From contig CAVVIK010000003.1 in NCBI GenBank assembly GCA_963748315.1, forward strand, positions 62,001-126,000: a stretch of 64,000 nucleotides of DNA, written 5' to 3'. The stretch comes from DASPHG01 sp963748315 (GTDB lineage Bacteria; Actinomycetota; Thermoleophilia; Solirubrobacterales; Thermoleophilaceae). This document shows, piece after piece, positions 18,013 through 25,883 of the stretch. Each line of letters begins with the position of its first letter. Position 1 is the first letter of the stretch. The translations under genes were made by a program, and so were the position numbers. Under the pieces are notes generated by a model, which did no database searches, was not told the origin of the DNA, and was given only the letters and a program-made list of their open reading frames with translations.

Positions 18013-18985
18013 CGTACGCTCTCTTCCTGACGTGCGCGGGCTTGCGGGTGATGATCCACAGCTTGTCGGCGCCCGCCCAGGCCGCGAAGCACAGTCCCCC
18101 GATGGTTCCCGTCACTGTGAGCAGTACGCCGGCGGCGGCCGTCGCGGCTACGCCGTCGCTGCCAAGGATCAGTACCGCCGCGGCTGCACCTACACCCGGA
18201 CCAACCGGGAGCTGACTGAGCGTCACCAGCGCTATCAGCACAGCGGTCGCATCGAAGAGCGACGCATCGACGCCGACCGCGTGGAGCAGTATCCAGTTCC
18301 GGAAGATCTGCGCGAAAACCGCTACCAGCACAAAGGCGACCACACGCCGCCCGCGGCTCGCGCTCCGCAGCACCGCGAGCCCCTTCCACAGGTCACGGCC
18401 CCTGCGGAGGGCGAGATGGCGGAGGCCGGCACTGGCAACCCCGACTACCGCGAGCAGGATCAGCGGTAGCCACCATGGGAGACCGAGCGGACCGATCAGC
18501 GTGAATGACGCCAGCGCCGCGAGTGCCGCCTCGACGGCGATGATCGGAAACTCTGCCGCGATAAGCGTCGGCACCTGCGGACTGACCTCGGGCGACGAGC
18601 GGCGAAGCGCTGCAATCCGAGCGGCGACCCCGAGATGCCCGTTGATCATGCCGCCCAGAACCTGCATGCTCGAGGCGCGGAAGAGCACACGGCGCGCGAC
18701 CGTCCCGCCAGCGGCCCTGATCGTCAGGTGCCACGCCTCACTGCGCGCGAGTAGAGCCACGATCTGCAACAGCGCGGTCACTGCCAGGACCCCCACGGAT
18801 GCTCGGGTAAACGCGTGGGCGAACTCGTCGCCGCGTCCCGCGAGCAGGAGCGCAAGAGCTGCTGCCGTGGCGACAGACCCCAGGACCGTGATCAGTGTGC
18901 GATGACGTCGACCGACGTCACGCAGATTCGCCACGGGACTGCAAGACGGCCTCAGGCTGGTGTGTTGTCGACCCAGTTCAGCCAT
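17996..18985 (-). CDS. Polytopic membrane protein of the lysylphosphatidylglycerol-synthase TM (UPF0104) type
   Basis: About 329 residues with roughly eight hydrophobic segments. The arrangement RVLFRASSMQVLGGMINGHLGVAARIAAL, later FPIIAVEAALAAL and LPVGPGVGAAAAVLILG, resembles the flippase-like integral domain of MprF and related proteins, but there is no synthase domain. Family members handle modified phospholipids or polyprenyl intermediates. Start at 18985 overlaps the end of the GGDEF gene by 34 bp; a later start is possible. Confidence 0.65.
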   Translation of the reverse strand: MAELGRQHTSLRPSCSPVANLRDVGRRHRTLITVLGSVATAAALALLLAGRGDEFAHAFTRASVGVLAVTALLQIVALLARSEAWHLTIRAAGGTVARRVLFRASSMQVLGGMINGHLGVAARIAALRRSSPEVSPQVPTLIAAEFPIIAVEAALAALASFTLIGPLGLPWWLPLILLAVVGVASAGLRHLALRRGRDLWKGLAVLRSASRGRRVVAFVLVAVFAQIFRNWILLHAVGVDASLFDATAVLIALVTLSQLPVGPGVGAAAAVLILGSDGVAATAAAGVLLTVTGTIGGLCFAAWAGADKLWIITRKPAHVRKRAYGGVSG

Positions 18986-20691
18986 GCCTGCCTCGCGGCG
19001 ACCTGTTCGCTCGCACGCTGAAGGCGGACGTACGCTCCGAACTCGGTAGACGTTCCAACGGCCGCGTCGAAGGACATGCCCAGCCGGTCCTGCTCGACCA
19101 GGGCCTCCTCCAGCCGTTGAACAGCGCCGTCGTGGACGTGATCGGTCGCCTCCTTCAGCTGCGCCACGCCGTTGCCCGCCTGCGCCGCCGTAGAGAAAGG
19201 AAAGGTCAGGCGAACCTCGGTTCCTCCGGACCCGGTCCGGACATCCAACCGTCCGGTGAGGGCAGCGATGAGGGCCAGGCCCGCGCCCATACCCGCCCCG
19301 TCCACCGCCCGCGGTCTTGGCGTAAGCCCTTCGCCGTCGTCAGCGATGGTGACGAGCATCTCCAGATCGCCCACGTCGACGCTTAAACCGACGTGGGGAT
19401 CGTCACGGCCCACCGACCCGTGGACGACGGCGTTCGTGGCTGCTTCTGAGACGGCCAGCGCGACATCACCGAGTTGTTCACCTTCGATGCCAAGCTCGCG
19501 AGCGACGGCCTTTACCTCGCCGCGAATAACGCCTACACACGAAAGGTCGGCGGCATACCGAGCGCGAAAGCGTGGGACGGAATTGGGCAGCACGTGCGCC
19601 TCCGCTCCTCTACTGCGCGGCCGGTCGAGATTCGGCGCCGCCTGAGCTGCCTCATCGGCGCGGCGGATCAGATCGTCCAGAGAATCTTGTCGGCGCCGGT
19701 CGGCGAGGCCGACCGTGAAGGATGCGCATGTCTTCCCCCCGGCCAGCCGGGCCGAGATCTGGTCGAAGCGCTCAGTCGCGCCGGCGACGTCTTGTCCGGC
19801 GAGCGAGCAGACGAACTCGTCGCCGCCGATCCGGGTGATCACGTCGTAGGAACGCAGACGATTCTTGATCGCGTTCACCGTTTCGCGCAGCAGCTCGTCG
19901 CCGGTCTCGTGACCGAGCTCCTCATTGACGGTCTTCATCCCGTCGACGTCGACGAAGGCCACCACCAACGACTCGCCGCTTCGCGCCGTCCGGTCCATCT
20001 CCCGCTGAATCGCAGCGAGCCCGACGCGCCGGCGCAGCGCGCCGGTCACGTAGTCGAATCCCTCGAGAGCAAGCTCCTCCGCGGCCGTAGCGCGGTCGAG
20101 CGCGGCCTGCTTGCGGTCGAGCGCGGCTTCCTCGCGGTCGAGCGCGGCCGCTCCGCGCTGGGCCGCCGCCCGAGCCCGGCTCTGCGCCGCCCGCTTGCGG
20201 TCACCTGCAGCGTGCAGGAGCAGCTCCACTCCCCTGATCCCCTTGCCATCCCGCGACTGGCTCGCAGCCTCGAGGTGCTCGATCTCGACGTCGAGCCGCG
20301 CGGCGAGCCGGTCGCGCGCCTGGGCCGCCCGGTCGCGCTCCTCGGCGACTCGATCACGCCCACCCGCGGTCTCATCGCGGATACGCGCGCTCTCCGAGCG
20401 CGCCTCCGAAACCTCGTCGCGCTCGCGCGTGCTCTGCGACCGTTCGCGCCGACTACGCGCGTAGTCCTCCCCGTGGTCCCCGCGAGGATCACCCCCATCG
20501 ACGACCGCCTGGTCGCTATCGGCCGCCCGCTGGTCCCGATCCGACGCCAGCTGGTCCCGGACGGACGCGCTCCGGTCAGCGTCCGAGGTCGTCTGGTCGA
20601 GATCCGAGCCGGTCTGGTCAGTGTCCGCCGCGATCTGGTCGCCGTCGGAGAACGTCTGAGCACGCGCCTCAAAGTCTGGATCGGTTGCCAT
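18952..20691 (-). CDS. GGDEF domain fused to an RsbW-like ATPase domain
   Basis: 579 residues. Residues 1-65 are a DQ/SD-rich repeat (DLDQTTSDADR, SDRDQRAADSD) and 75-205 a long Arg/Glu-rich helix including three ALDRxxA heptads. A GGDEF domain occupies ~210-360: FVDVDGMKTVNEELGHETGDELL and RIGGDEFVCSL (~287-297) look catalytically complete for c-di-GMP synthesis. A GHKL ATPase domain of the anti-sigma type fills ~375-505, with N-box VSEAATNAVVHG and GAGMGAGLALI. A 75-residue C-terminal extension is unassigned. No membrane segment. The fusion suggests coupling of c-di-GMP to a partner-switching module. Upstream of a membrane gene it overlaps by 34 bp. Confidence 0.8.
   Translation of the reverse strand: MATDPDFEARAQTFSDGDQIAADTDQTGSDLDQTTSDADRSASVRDQLASDRDQRAADSDQAVVDGGDPRGDHGEDYARSRRERSQSTRERDEVSEARSESARIRDETAGGRDRVAEERDRAAQARDRLAARLDVEIEHLEAASQSRDGKGIRGVELLLHAAGDRKRAAQSRARAAAQRGAAALDREEAALDRKQAALDRATAAEELALEGFDYVTGALRRRVGLAAIQREMDRTARSGESLVVAFVDVDGMKTVNEELGHETGDELLRETVNAIKNRLRSYDVITRIGGDEFVCSLAGQDVAGATERFDQISARLAGGKTCASFTVGLADRRRQDSLDDLIRRADEAAQAAPNLDRPRSRGAEAHVLPNSVPRFRARYAADLSCVGVIRGEVKAVARELGIEGEQLGDVALAVSEAATNAVVHGSVGRDDPHVGLSVDVGDLEMLVTIADDGEGLTPRPRAVDGAGMGAGLALIAALTGRLDVRTGSGGTEVRLTFPFSTAAQAGNGVAQLKEATDHVHDGAVQRLEEALVEQDRLGMSFDAAVGTSTEFGAYVRLQRASEQVAARQAWLNWVDNTPA
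20092..20154. repeat. Three 21-bp tandem units inside the GGDEF-ATPase gene
   Basis: Units at 20092-20112, 20113-20133 and 20134-20154 all begin GCGGTCGAGCGCGGC on the plus strand. Translated on the minus strand they give three successive ALDRxxA heptads of the helical linker. Copy-number change would preserve the frame and only alter linker length. Confidence 0.8.
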
Positions 20692-20726
20692 CTATGCGAC
20701 CTTGCGCGTGTCGTGGCATCCGCGCG

Positions 20727-21179
20727 TCACTTGCCGTTCGCCCCACGCGGCTCGAGGATGAAGACCTCAACAGCGAGGTCGGGGTCGATGTGGTTGTCGC
20801 TCATGAAACCGATCACCTTGCGGCCGGTGAGCTCCTCGATCTCGCGGCTGACGTCGGCCTGCATGACCGCCTGCCAGCGTCGGCGCAAATCGAGGACTGC
20901 CTTCCCCTGGCCCGCGTTGCTGAGCGTCCGCTCGCCATGCGTAAGCGTGTCCTGCAGGACGACGAAGACGCCGTTCTCGCCGATCGTCGTCTTTGCCTTC
21001 GTGGGACCACGGCCGGTCGTCTCGGAGAGGGCCCGCACGACGGTCCGGGATATCTCGGCCGCGAGCTCGCCGCCGACGTGTCCCTCGTCACCGATCATCT
21101 GCGCGCGCGATCCCGCGGTCGAGTAGCGGGCGACGCTGTAGGTGGTCAGCCCACACTCGGGACAGCGGAGATACGGCAT
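20727..21179 (-). CDS. MpsC/DUF2294-family protein with an N-terminal zinc-ribbon-like segment
   Basis: 150 residues from the ATG at 21177-21179 (AGGAAG upstream). MPYLRCPECGLTTYSVA opens with a CxxC pair, and the rest is the DUF2294 domain: ISRTVVRALSETTGRGPTKAKTTI, TLTHGERTLSNAGQG, IEELTGRKVIGFMSDNHIDPD, VEVFILEP. MpsC is a component of a bicarbonate/sodium membrane-potential-generating system in staphylococci, but most members are uncharacterised and no mpsAB genes are here. Downstream of tRNA genes and upstream of the GGDEF gene on the same strand. Confidence 0.75.
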   Translation of the reverse strand: MPYLRCPECGLTTYSVARYSTAGSRAQMIGDEGHVGGELAAEISRTVVRALSETTGRGPTKAKTTIGENGVFVVLQDTLTHGERTLSNAGQGKAVLDLRRRWQAVMQADVSREIEELTGRKVIGFMSDNHIDPDLAVEVFILEPRGANGK

Positions 21180-21397
21180 ATGCGCCTGCTTCCTGCGATC
21201 CGCCGGCCTCTCGAAAAGTCCCGGCGTGCTCGCATTGGTGCCCGGCAAGTTCCCGCGCAGCGCTCCCGGTGGCGTCCGGAAAGCGTTCACTGAAAAGCGT
21301 CGGTTGTTGCTCGAGTGTAGTCCTTCGCCGGGTTAGTGCCAAACAATCCACGACGCATTCGGGGCCAATCGAGCTCGGACGCCGCGAACTTGCTAGA

Positions 21398-21471
21398 TCG
21401 GGGCGACTGGATTCGAACCAGCGACCGCTCGGCCCCCAGCCGAGTGCGCTACCAGACTGCGCCACGCCCCG
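21398..21471 (-). tRNA. tRNA-Pro (GGG)
   Basis: 74 nt. Acceptor CGGGGCG pairs with CGCCCCG and the discriminator is A. The anticodon arm is CTCGG, loop CTGGGGG, CCGAG, giving anticodon GGG. The T-loop TTCGAAT is canonical. No encoded CCA. Confidence 0.95.
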
Positions 21472-21505
21472 TGACGTCACGAACAGCGTAGCCGCCATCC
21501 GATAG

Positions 21506-21577
21506 AGCGGGCGACGGGAATCGAACCCGTTCCTCGACCTTGGAAGGGTCGCATGCAGCCGTTAACACCTCGCCCGC
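21506..21577 (-). tRNA. tRNA-Gly (TCC)
   Basis: 72 nt. Acceptor GCGGGCG pairs with CGCCCGC, discriminator T. The anticodon arm is CGACC, loop CTTCCAA, GGTCG, giving TCC. T-loop TTCGATT. No encoded CCA. It lies 34 bp from tRNA-Pro on the same strand, so the two may be one transcript. Confidence 0.95.
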
Positions 21578-21595
21578 GGGTGCGGTGAGTCTAGG

Positions 21596-22183
21596 TCAGT
21601 GCGACCAGAAGGTCGTCTTCTTGCGAGCGCCGCGCCAGCTCAGACCGAAGTGGATGTGGTCCTTGTGGGCCTGGGTGTAGTCCACGTGCTTCAGACGCTT
21701 GCCCCTGTCGTTGAAGCACACCGAGTACTTGCCCATCCCGTCCGAGCCTGACCACCAGGAACGGCAGTTGTAGATGATCTCCTGAATGCCCATGCGGCGG
21801 GCGAGGGCGTGCTCGTTGCCCTTCTTGTCGGTCGCGAGCAGAAGGTCGATCAGGCGGTTCGCCGCGCGCAGTTGCTTGCGGTTACGCGAGTCGAGGTGCC
21901 AGTCGAGCGCACGGCCCTCGGCGTGGAGGCTGGCGCTGTTCTTGCCCCACCGCTCGCAGCGCATGATTCCCCACGACACGCCGGCCGCGTTCTGCTCCAG
22001 CCAGTGCTGGAGCGCGACCGTGCCGGCCTGCGGGTGCTTCTTGCAGTCCTCCGCGTGGTCGTACGCGTAGTCGTCGATCGGAAGGTTCGCCAGGCGGTTG
22101 GCTGGGTTGCCGTTGGGCAGAGCCTGGGCGAGCCCGGTGCCCACCACGGCGGCGAGCGCAAGCGTGCAGAGGAGGAGACGCAT
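21596..22183 (-). CDS. Secreted M15/VanY-like domain protein
   Basis: 195 residues with a signal peptide (~1-21). Residues ~90-180 contain SASLHAEGRALDWHLDS, a His-x-x-Gly-Arg-Ala-x-Asp zinc-site motif, and KDHIHFGLSW near the C-terminus with the second HxH, as in D-Ala-D-Ala carboxypeptidase-like and phage endolysin-like M15 proteins. Two cysteine pairs probably form disulfides. Likely an envelope-acting hydrolase; the substrate bond is not certain. Confidence 0.75.
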   Translation of the reverse strand: MRLLLCTLALAAVVGTGLAQALPNGNPANRLANLPIDDYAYDHAEDCKKHPQAGTVALQHWLEQNAAGVSWGIMRCERWGKNSASLHAEGRALDWHLDSRNRKQLRAANRLIDLLLATDKKGNEHALARRMGIQEIIYNCRSWWSGSDGMGKYSVCFNDRGKRLKHVDYTQAHKDHIHFGLSWRGARKKTTFWSH

Positions 22184-22222
22184 GGACGCTCAATCGACGC
22201 CCGGCTCCGCCGCGATGAAGCG

Positions 22223-22954
22223 ATGCCCGTAAAACTCCCCCACGTGTCTACACCCGATGTGGTGACAACCGAGCGCGCCAGTGGCGTCGCGGTCGTGACG
22301 CTCAACCGGCCGGAGAAGCGCAACGCGCTTTCGCTCGAGCTGCGGGCGCGGCTCACCGAGGAGCTGAACACGCTCGCCCGCGACGACGAGGTCCGCTGCC
22401 TGCTCCTCACCGGGGCCGGCTCGGCCTTCTGCGCCGGTATGGACACGAGCGAGTTCGGCGGCGACCGCGCCCACAAGGAACGCATCGTCGAGCTAAGCGT
22501 CGGCCTCTTCAGAGCGCTGGGGGCGTTCCCCAAGCCGGTCGTGGCTGCGATCAACGGCCCGGCCGTGGCGGGCGGCTTCGCGCTCGCACTCCTGTGCGAC
22601 ATGCGGCTCGCATCGACCGAGGCGCGCATGGGCTTCATCGAGAACAAGGCGGGGATCCCGCCGAGCTACGCGGCCGCGCGCGCCGCGCTTCCAGCCGCAC
22701 TCGCTGCGGAGCTATGCCTGACGGGGAGGCTCCTCGACGCCGATGTGGCGGGCGGCCTGGGCGTCGTGTCCGAGGTCCACTCGCCCGAGAACCTCATGCC
22801 GCGCGCGCAGGCGCTCGCGGAGGAGATAGCCGCTGCGCCGCCGAGCGCGTCGCTCGAGACCAAACGCCGAATCCTGATCGAGCGCGAGACGTGCTGGCGC
22901 CCGCTCTTCGAAGCGGAGGAGCAGGCACTCGTCAGCGCGCTGCTCGGGTCCTAG
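22223..22954 (+). CDS. Enoyl-CoA hydratase/isomerase family protein
   Basis: 243 residues from the ATG at 22223, the last start before homology begins at VTTERASGVAVVTLNRPEKRNALS. The crotonase fold shows AFCAGMDTSEFGG and INGPAVAGGFALALLCDMRLAS (oxyanion-hole glycines). In the position of the usual catalytic glutamates it has MGFIENKAGIPPSY. It is a soluble acyl-CoA enzyme. Divergent from the M15-like gene with a 39-bp gap. The specific reaction cannot be assigned. Confidence 0.85.
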   Translation: MPVKLPHVSTPDVVTTERASGVAVVTLNRPEKRNALSLELRARLTEELNTLARDDEVRCLLLTGAGSAFCAGMDTSEFGGDRAHKERIVELSVGLFRALGAFPKPVVAAINGPAVAGGFALALLCDMRLASTEARMGFIENKAGIPPSYAAARAALPAALAAELCLTGRLLDADVAGGLGVVSEVHSPENLMPRAQALAEEIAAAPPSASLETKRRILIERETCWRPLFEAEEQALVSALLGS

Positions 22955-23012
22955 CCCGCGCTGCCTCCCTGACGTCTGTTGTCTTCGCCCGCCTCCTGCG
23001 GCGAAACCAGGC

Positions 23013-23261
23013 CTAGCTGGCGATCTCGGTCACCGACGTCTCGGGCACACTCGCCCGGCGATCGGTACCGCCTCTCCAATCGGGCCAACGCTTCAAGAAC
23101 CGTCTCCGGCGTCTGTCATCTACGTGACGACGCTCATCGCCCGGATCGGCAAGGACCAAATGCCCGCCGCACTGGCTACAGCCGTGCTGGCCGGGTCCCC
23201 GCCAAAACAGCGCCGAGACAGCCTTCGCTCCACAGTCGACGCATCGCAAATCCACTCCCAC
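23013..23261 (-). CDS. Small zinc-ribbon protein
   Basis: About 82 residues if started at the GTG 23259-23261 (another GTG is two codons later). Two CxxC pairs, RCVDCG and GCSQCGG, frame a 15-residue knuckle and are followed by an Arg-rich DERRHVDDRRRRR and a DWRGGTDRRAS tail, a pattern seen in small actinobacterial zinc-ribbon proteins. Longer in-frame readings run antisense through tRNA-Trp and are unlikely. Function unknown. Confidence 0.5.
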   Translation of the reverse strand: MGVDLRCVDCGAKAVSALFWRGPGQHGCSQCGGHLVLADPGDERRHVDDRRRRRFLKRWPDWRGGTDRRASVPETSVTEIAS

Positions 23262-23389
23262 GCCGAGCAGAGTACCCCGATCGTCGCGCGTCCACAAGGA
23301 GGGGTAACCACCTTTTTTCAGGCTTAGCAGCGCAAATCGGCCACTTATGTCGGCATCTGGGACGGGAACGCTGTGGACCAGCGGCGTGG

Positions 23390-23939
23390 CTAAGCTGATC
23401 GATCCCCCGGGGGACTGGTGTAACGGCAACATTGCGGTCTCCAAAACCGCAGCTCGAGGTTCGATTCCTCGGTCCCCCGCTTACGCCGCCTGTCGTGCAG
23501 CGAACCATCGAGCTCGAAGCCGGCTCGACTGGCCGTCCGCCGGCGATGACAGTTCGCGCAGACCACCTCGCACTGTTGGATCTCGTCGAGGATGCATTGC
23601 CAGCCCTTGTCACGTAGGCCCTGGGAGATGCTGAAGGCCTTTTCTCCGACGTGATCGAACTCGAGCACTAGCGGATCGGTTTCACCGCAGTCCAAGCAAG
23701 GATGCGTACGGAAGAATTCCACGAGAAACGCCGCGCGCTCGCGAACGACCGTTCGCTGTACGCTCCCGCGCCCGATCGATGTACAGCTGCTTGTTCAACC
23801 GATAGTGGACCCGGTTGTACGCGGCCATGCAGGCTCGGCAGTAGGGCTGCCGAATCCCGGCCGTCTTGTTGCGCCAAGCAAAGTGGTCGATCGACTTCCA
23901 GAGCTCGCATCGCGAACAGCGCTTGCCTTCGTCGAACAT
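23390..23939 (-). pseudogene. HNH endonuclease-like protein with N-terminal zinc finger, frameshifted
   Basis: The start MFDEGKRCSRCELWKSIDHF (ATG 23937-23939) and the following YCRACMAAYNRVHY form a four-cysteine finger. The HNH domain proper, HPCLDCGETDPLVLEFDHVG then VVCANCHRRRTASR, lies in another frame. Removing one base near 23740 (a G of GGTCG) gives DRARERTANVVRERAAFLVEFF, the normal linker. The family is widespread, function unclear (HNH nuclease fold). The 3' part of the frame is antisense to the whole tRNA-Trp gene. Broken gene or sequence error. Confidence 0.7.
23409..23479 (+). tRNA. tRNA-Trp (CCA)
   Basis: 71 nt. Acceptor GGGGGAC pairs with GTCCCCC, discriminator G. The anticodon arm is GCGGT, loop CTCCAAA, ACCGC, so the anticodon is CCA. 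T-loop TTCGATT. No encoded CCA tail. It lies entirely antisense to the 3' end of the HNH frame. Confidence 0.95.
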
Positions 23940-24022
23940 ATGTTCGTATCTTCCTGTGCGCAGCGGACAGACCCCCGACAGGCCCGGGCGTCGTCGACGC
24001 ACGCCTAGAATCGGCGCGACAC

Positions 24023-24107
24023 GCGGGCGTGGCGAAACTGGGAGACGCGCGAGCTTTAGGTGCCCGTGCGCCTTAGAGCCGTGGGGGTTCGAGTCCCTCC
24101 GCCCGCA
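24023..24107 (+). tRNA. tRNA-Leu (TAG)
   Basis: 85 nt, type II with a long variable arm. Acceptor GCGGGCG pairs with CGCCCGC, discriminator A. The loop TTTAGGT gives anticodon TAG. The anticodon stem is CGAGC against GCCCG, which contains one A-C mismatch (see findings). T-arm GGGGG-TTCGAGT-CCCTC. Confidence 0.9.
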
Positions 24108-24169
24108 TGGTCGAGCGCGCGCAGAACCGTCGCATCCCGCTCGTATGCAGGGATAGACTTCGCACCGCG

Positions 24170-24814
24170 ATGGAGGCATCCGCGCCCGCAGTTCAGATCG
24201 ATCATCCGAATCGGGACAAGCCTGAGTCGAAGGCGACGAAGGCCGCGGTCACGCTGCTCCTGCTCACGAGCGCCGGCCTGACCGCCGTAATAACGCTCGG
24301 AGGCTGGGAAGCACTCCAAGGCGCCGAGGCGGGAGCGGTCGCCTACATCATCATCTACCTCGTCATGGCGTACTACGTCACGCGCTGGAACCGTGGCGTA
24401 CTGCCGGTCGCGGCCGCGCTCGCGGTTCTCTTCATGGTCATCGCCATCGTCGCCGCGCCCGGCTGGTTCGCGCGCGACAAGGAGGGCTTCGACGACCCCG
24501 CCCTCGAGCCCGGCATCCTCGGCCTCCTGACCTTGATCCTGATCCCGGTCCAACTGCTCTTGATCGCCTTCGCGCTCCGCGGCTTCAACCAGGAGTGGAA
24601 CGTCGAGGTCGAGGTCGGCGGCGGCGAGACCGAGGAGGAGCGCCAGGCACGCGAGGCACGCGAGGAGCGGGCGCGCAAGGCACGCGAGCAGCGCGCGCAG
24701 ACCGCGATGCCCTGGGAGCTCCAGCAGCAGAAGGAGCAGGAGCTGCGCGAGGAGCAGCAGCGGCACATGGGCGGCGAGCCGCCCTCCGGCGGCGGCCAGC
24801 CTCCGCCGGCCTAG
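24170..24814 (+). CDS. Membrane protein with a C-terminal charged helix
   Basis: 214 residues from the ATG at 24170. Four hydrophobic segments (about 25-43, 50-72, 78-98, 118-145) are followed by a strongly charged Glu/Arg/Gln helix (ARKAREQRAQT type, ~160-200) and a Gly/Pro-rich tail. It lies between two tRNA-Leu genes. I do not recognise the family. Confidence 0.6.
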   Translation: MEASAPAVQIDHPNRDKPESKATKAAVTLLLLTSAGLTAVITLGGWEALQGAEAGAVAYIIIYLVMAYYVTRWNRGVLPVAAALAVLFMVIAIVAAPGWFARDKEGFDDPALEPGILGLLTLILIPVQLLLIAFALRGFNQEWNVEVEVGGGETEEERQAREAREERARKAREQRAQTAMPWELQQQKEQELREEQQRHMGGEPPSGGGQPPPA

Positions 24815-24833
24815 CTACGCTGGATCCGCCCAA

Positions 24834-24917
24834 GCGGCGGTGCTGGAACTGGCATACAGGGCAGGCTCAAAACCTGCTGCCCCTAGGGGCTTGTGGGTTC
24901 GAATCCCACCCGCCGCA
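24834..24917 (+). tRNA. tRNA-Leu (CAA)
   Basis: 84 nt, type II. Acceptor GCGGCGG pairs with CCGCCGC, discriminator A. The anticodon arm is GCAGG, loop CTCAAAA, CCTGC, giving CAA. T-loop TTCGAAT. The 3' end of the opposite-strand membrane gene overlaps it by 35 bp. Confidence 0.95.
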
Positions 24918-25362
24918 TTGACCGCTGCACGTATCCCCCGGCAGCGATAGCCGCCGCGGCCAGCGCGGCCGCGAACGCCGCGAGCTTGCGCGTCGTGTCG
25001 ATCTCGAGGCCGGGGATCGCCACGTCGATCGGCGGCGGCGGGTCGATCAGCCGAACGACGATCATCACGAACAGGATCGCGCCCGCCGCCATCACCAGCG
25101 CGCCCTGCTCGATGGGCAGGGGCGGGACCGAGTCGCTCGCCCGCGCGAACGCGATCGCGATTGGAAGGCCCGCCAGGACGACGAACGCGATGTCGAAGAC
25201 GCCGCCGTACGACTGCCACCCGGTATTCGTCGGCACCACAACTCCCGCCTGACCGCCACCGCTCAGCTCGCTACTGAACCACGGTAGGAACATGCAGACG
25301 AGCAACACCAGGCCGCCAGCCGCGGCGATCATCTCGCCGAGGCTGACGCGCGAGGTGTCCAA
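24883..25362 (-). CDS. Four-helix membrane protein ending inside a tRNA gene
   Basis: 159 residues with four membrane segments (~10-28, 55-73, 87-105, 128-146). The first loop carries FLPWFSSELSGGG, similar in placement to FLDWFDVLGSAW in the upstream neighbour, so the two are probably related. The last ~12 residues (RRVGFEPTSP) are the antisense of tRNA-Leu(CAA). Function unknown. Confidence 0.6.
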   Translation of the reverse strand: MDTSRVSLGEMIAAAGGLVLLVCMFLPWFSSELSGGGQAGVVVPTNTGWQSYGGVFDIAFVVLAGLPIAIAFARASDSVPPLPIEQGALVMAAGAILFVMIVVRLIDPPPPIDVAIPGLEIDTTRKLAAFAAALAAAAIAAGGYVQRSMRRVGFEPTSP

Positions 25363-25386
25363 GTCAGGCTGTCTCTGTCTCTGCGG

Positions 25387-25836
25387 CTAGACCGTCGGCG
25401 TTGCCGGGGGCGGAGGCGGCGGGGGCGCCGGCGGCTCGCTCCTGGCGGTCCGGGTGGGGGGCGTAACGCCCTGTGCCAACTGCATACCGCCCACGATCAT
25501 CGCGATCGTCCCGATCAGCGCGAGAAACACGCCAAACTTCTGATCGTCACCTTCGAGGATGAACGTGGCCACGATCGAGAACGCGATGATGCCCGACGTC
25601 GTCACGATCCCGCCCGGGCTCGACGGCAGGTTGGCCGTATTCCCGGTCGCGAGCATCGCTCCGATGCCGATCGCGATCAGGGCGAGCACCGCCAGGATGA
25701 CGTCGACGATGTCCATGAACTCCCATGCGCTCCCGAGCACATCGAACCAGTCGAGGAACTCGGAGATGAAGAGCAGCAGTCCGCCGCCGGCCGCGATCAG
25801 CGGCCCGTTCTTTCCGTCCAAAGCGACCTCCGGCAA
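25387..25836 (-). CDS. Four-helix membrane protein with a proline-rich tail
   Basis: 149 residues: membrane segments at about 11-28, 43-62, 78-96 and 101-118, then a tail with a run of prolines and TPTV at the end. Its first helix and the following LDWFD loop resemble the downstream neighbour. The 24-bp gap and shared strand suggest an operon of two related membrane proteins. Confidence 0.6.
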   Translation of the reverse strand: MPEVALDGKNGPLIAAGGGLLLFISEFLDWFDVLGSAWEFMDIVDVILAVLALIAIGIGAMLATGNTANLPSSPGGIVTTSGIIAFSIVATFILEGDDQKFGVFLALIGTIAMIVGGMQLAQGVTPPTRTARSEPPAPPPPPPPATPTV

Positions 25837-25883
25837 ATCGGGATCAGGTCGATCGGGGACTCTAACTGCGTAATCGGGGGAAT

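Noticed and set aside
20092..20154. Three 21-bp units as a possible CRISPR or regulatory repeat
   Set aside because: They are contiguous, without spacers, and encode heptads of a coiled-coil helix.
21180..21397. 218-bp gap between the MpsC-like gene and tRNA-Pro
   Set aside because: Checked on both strands; no open frame, hairpin terminator or clear promoter could be supported.
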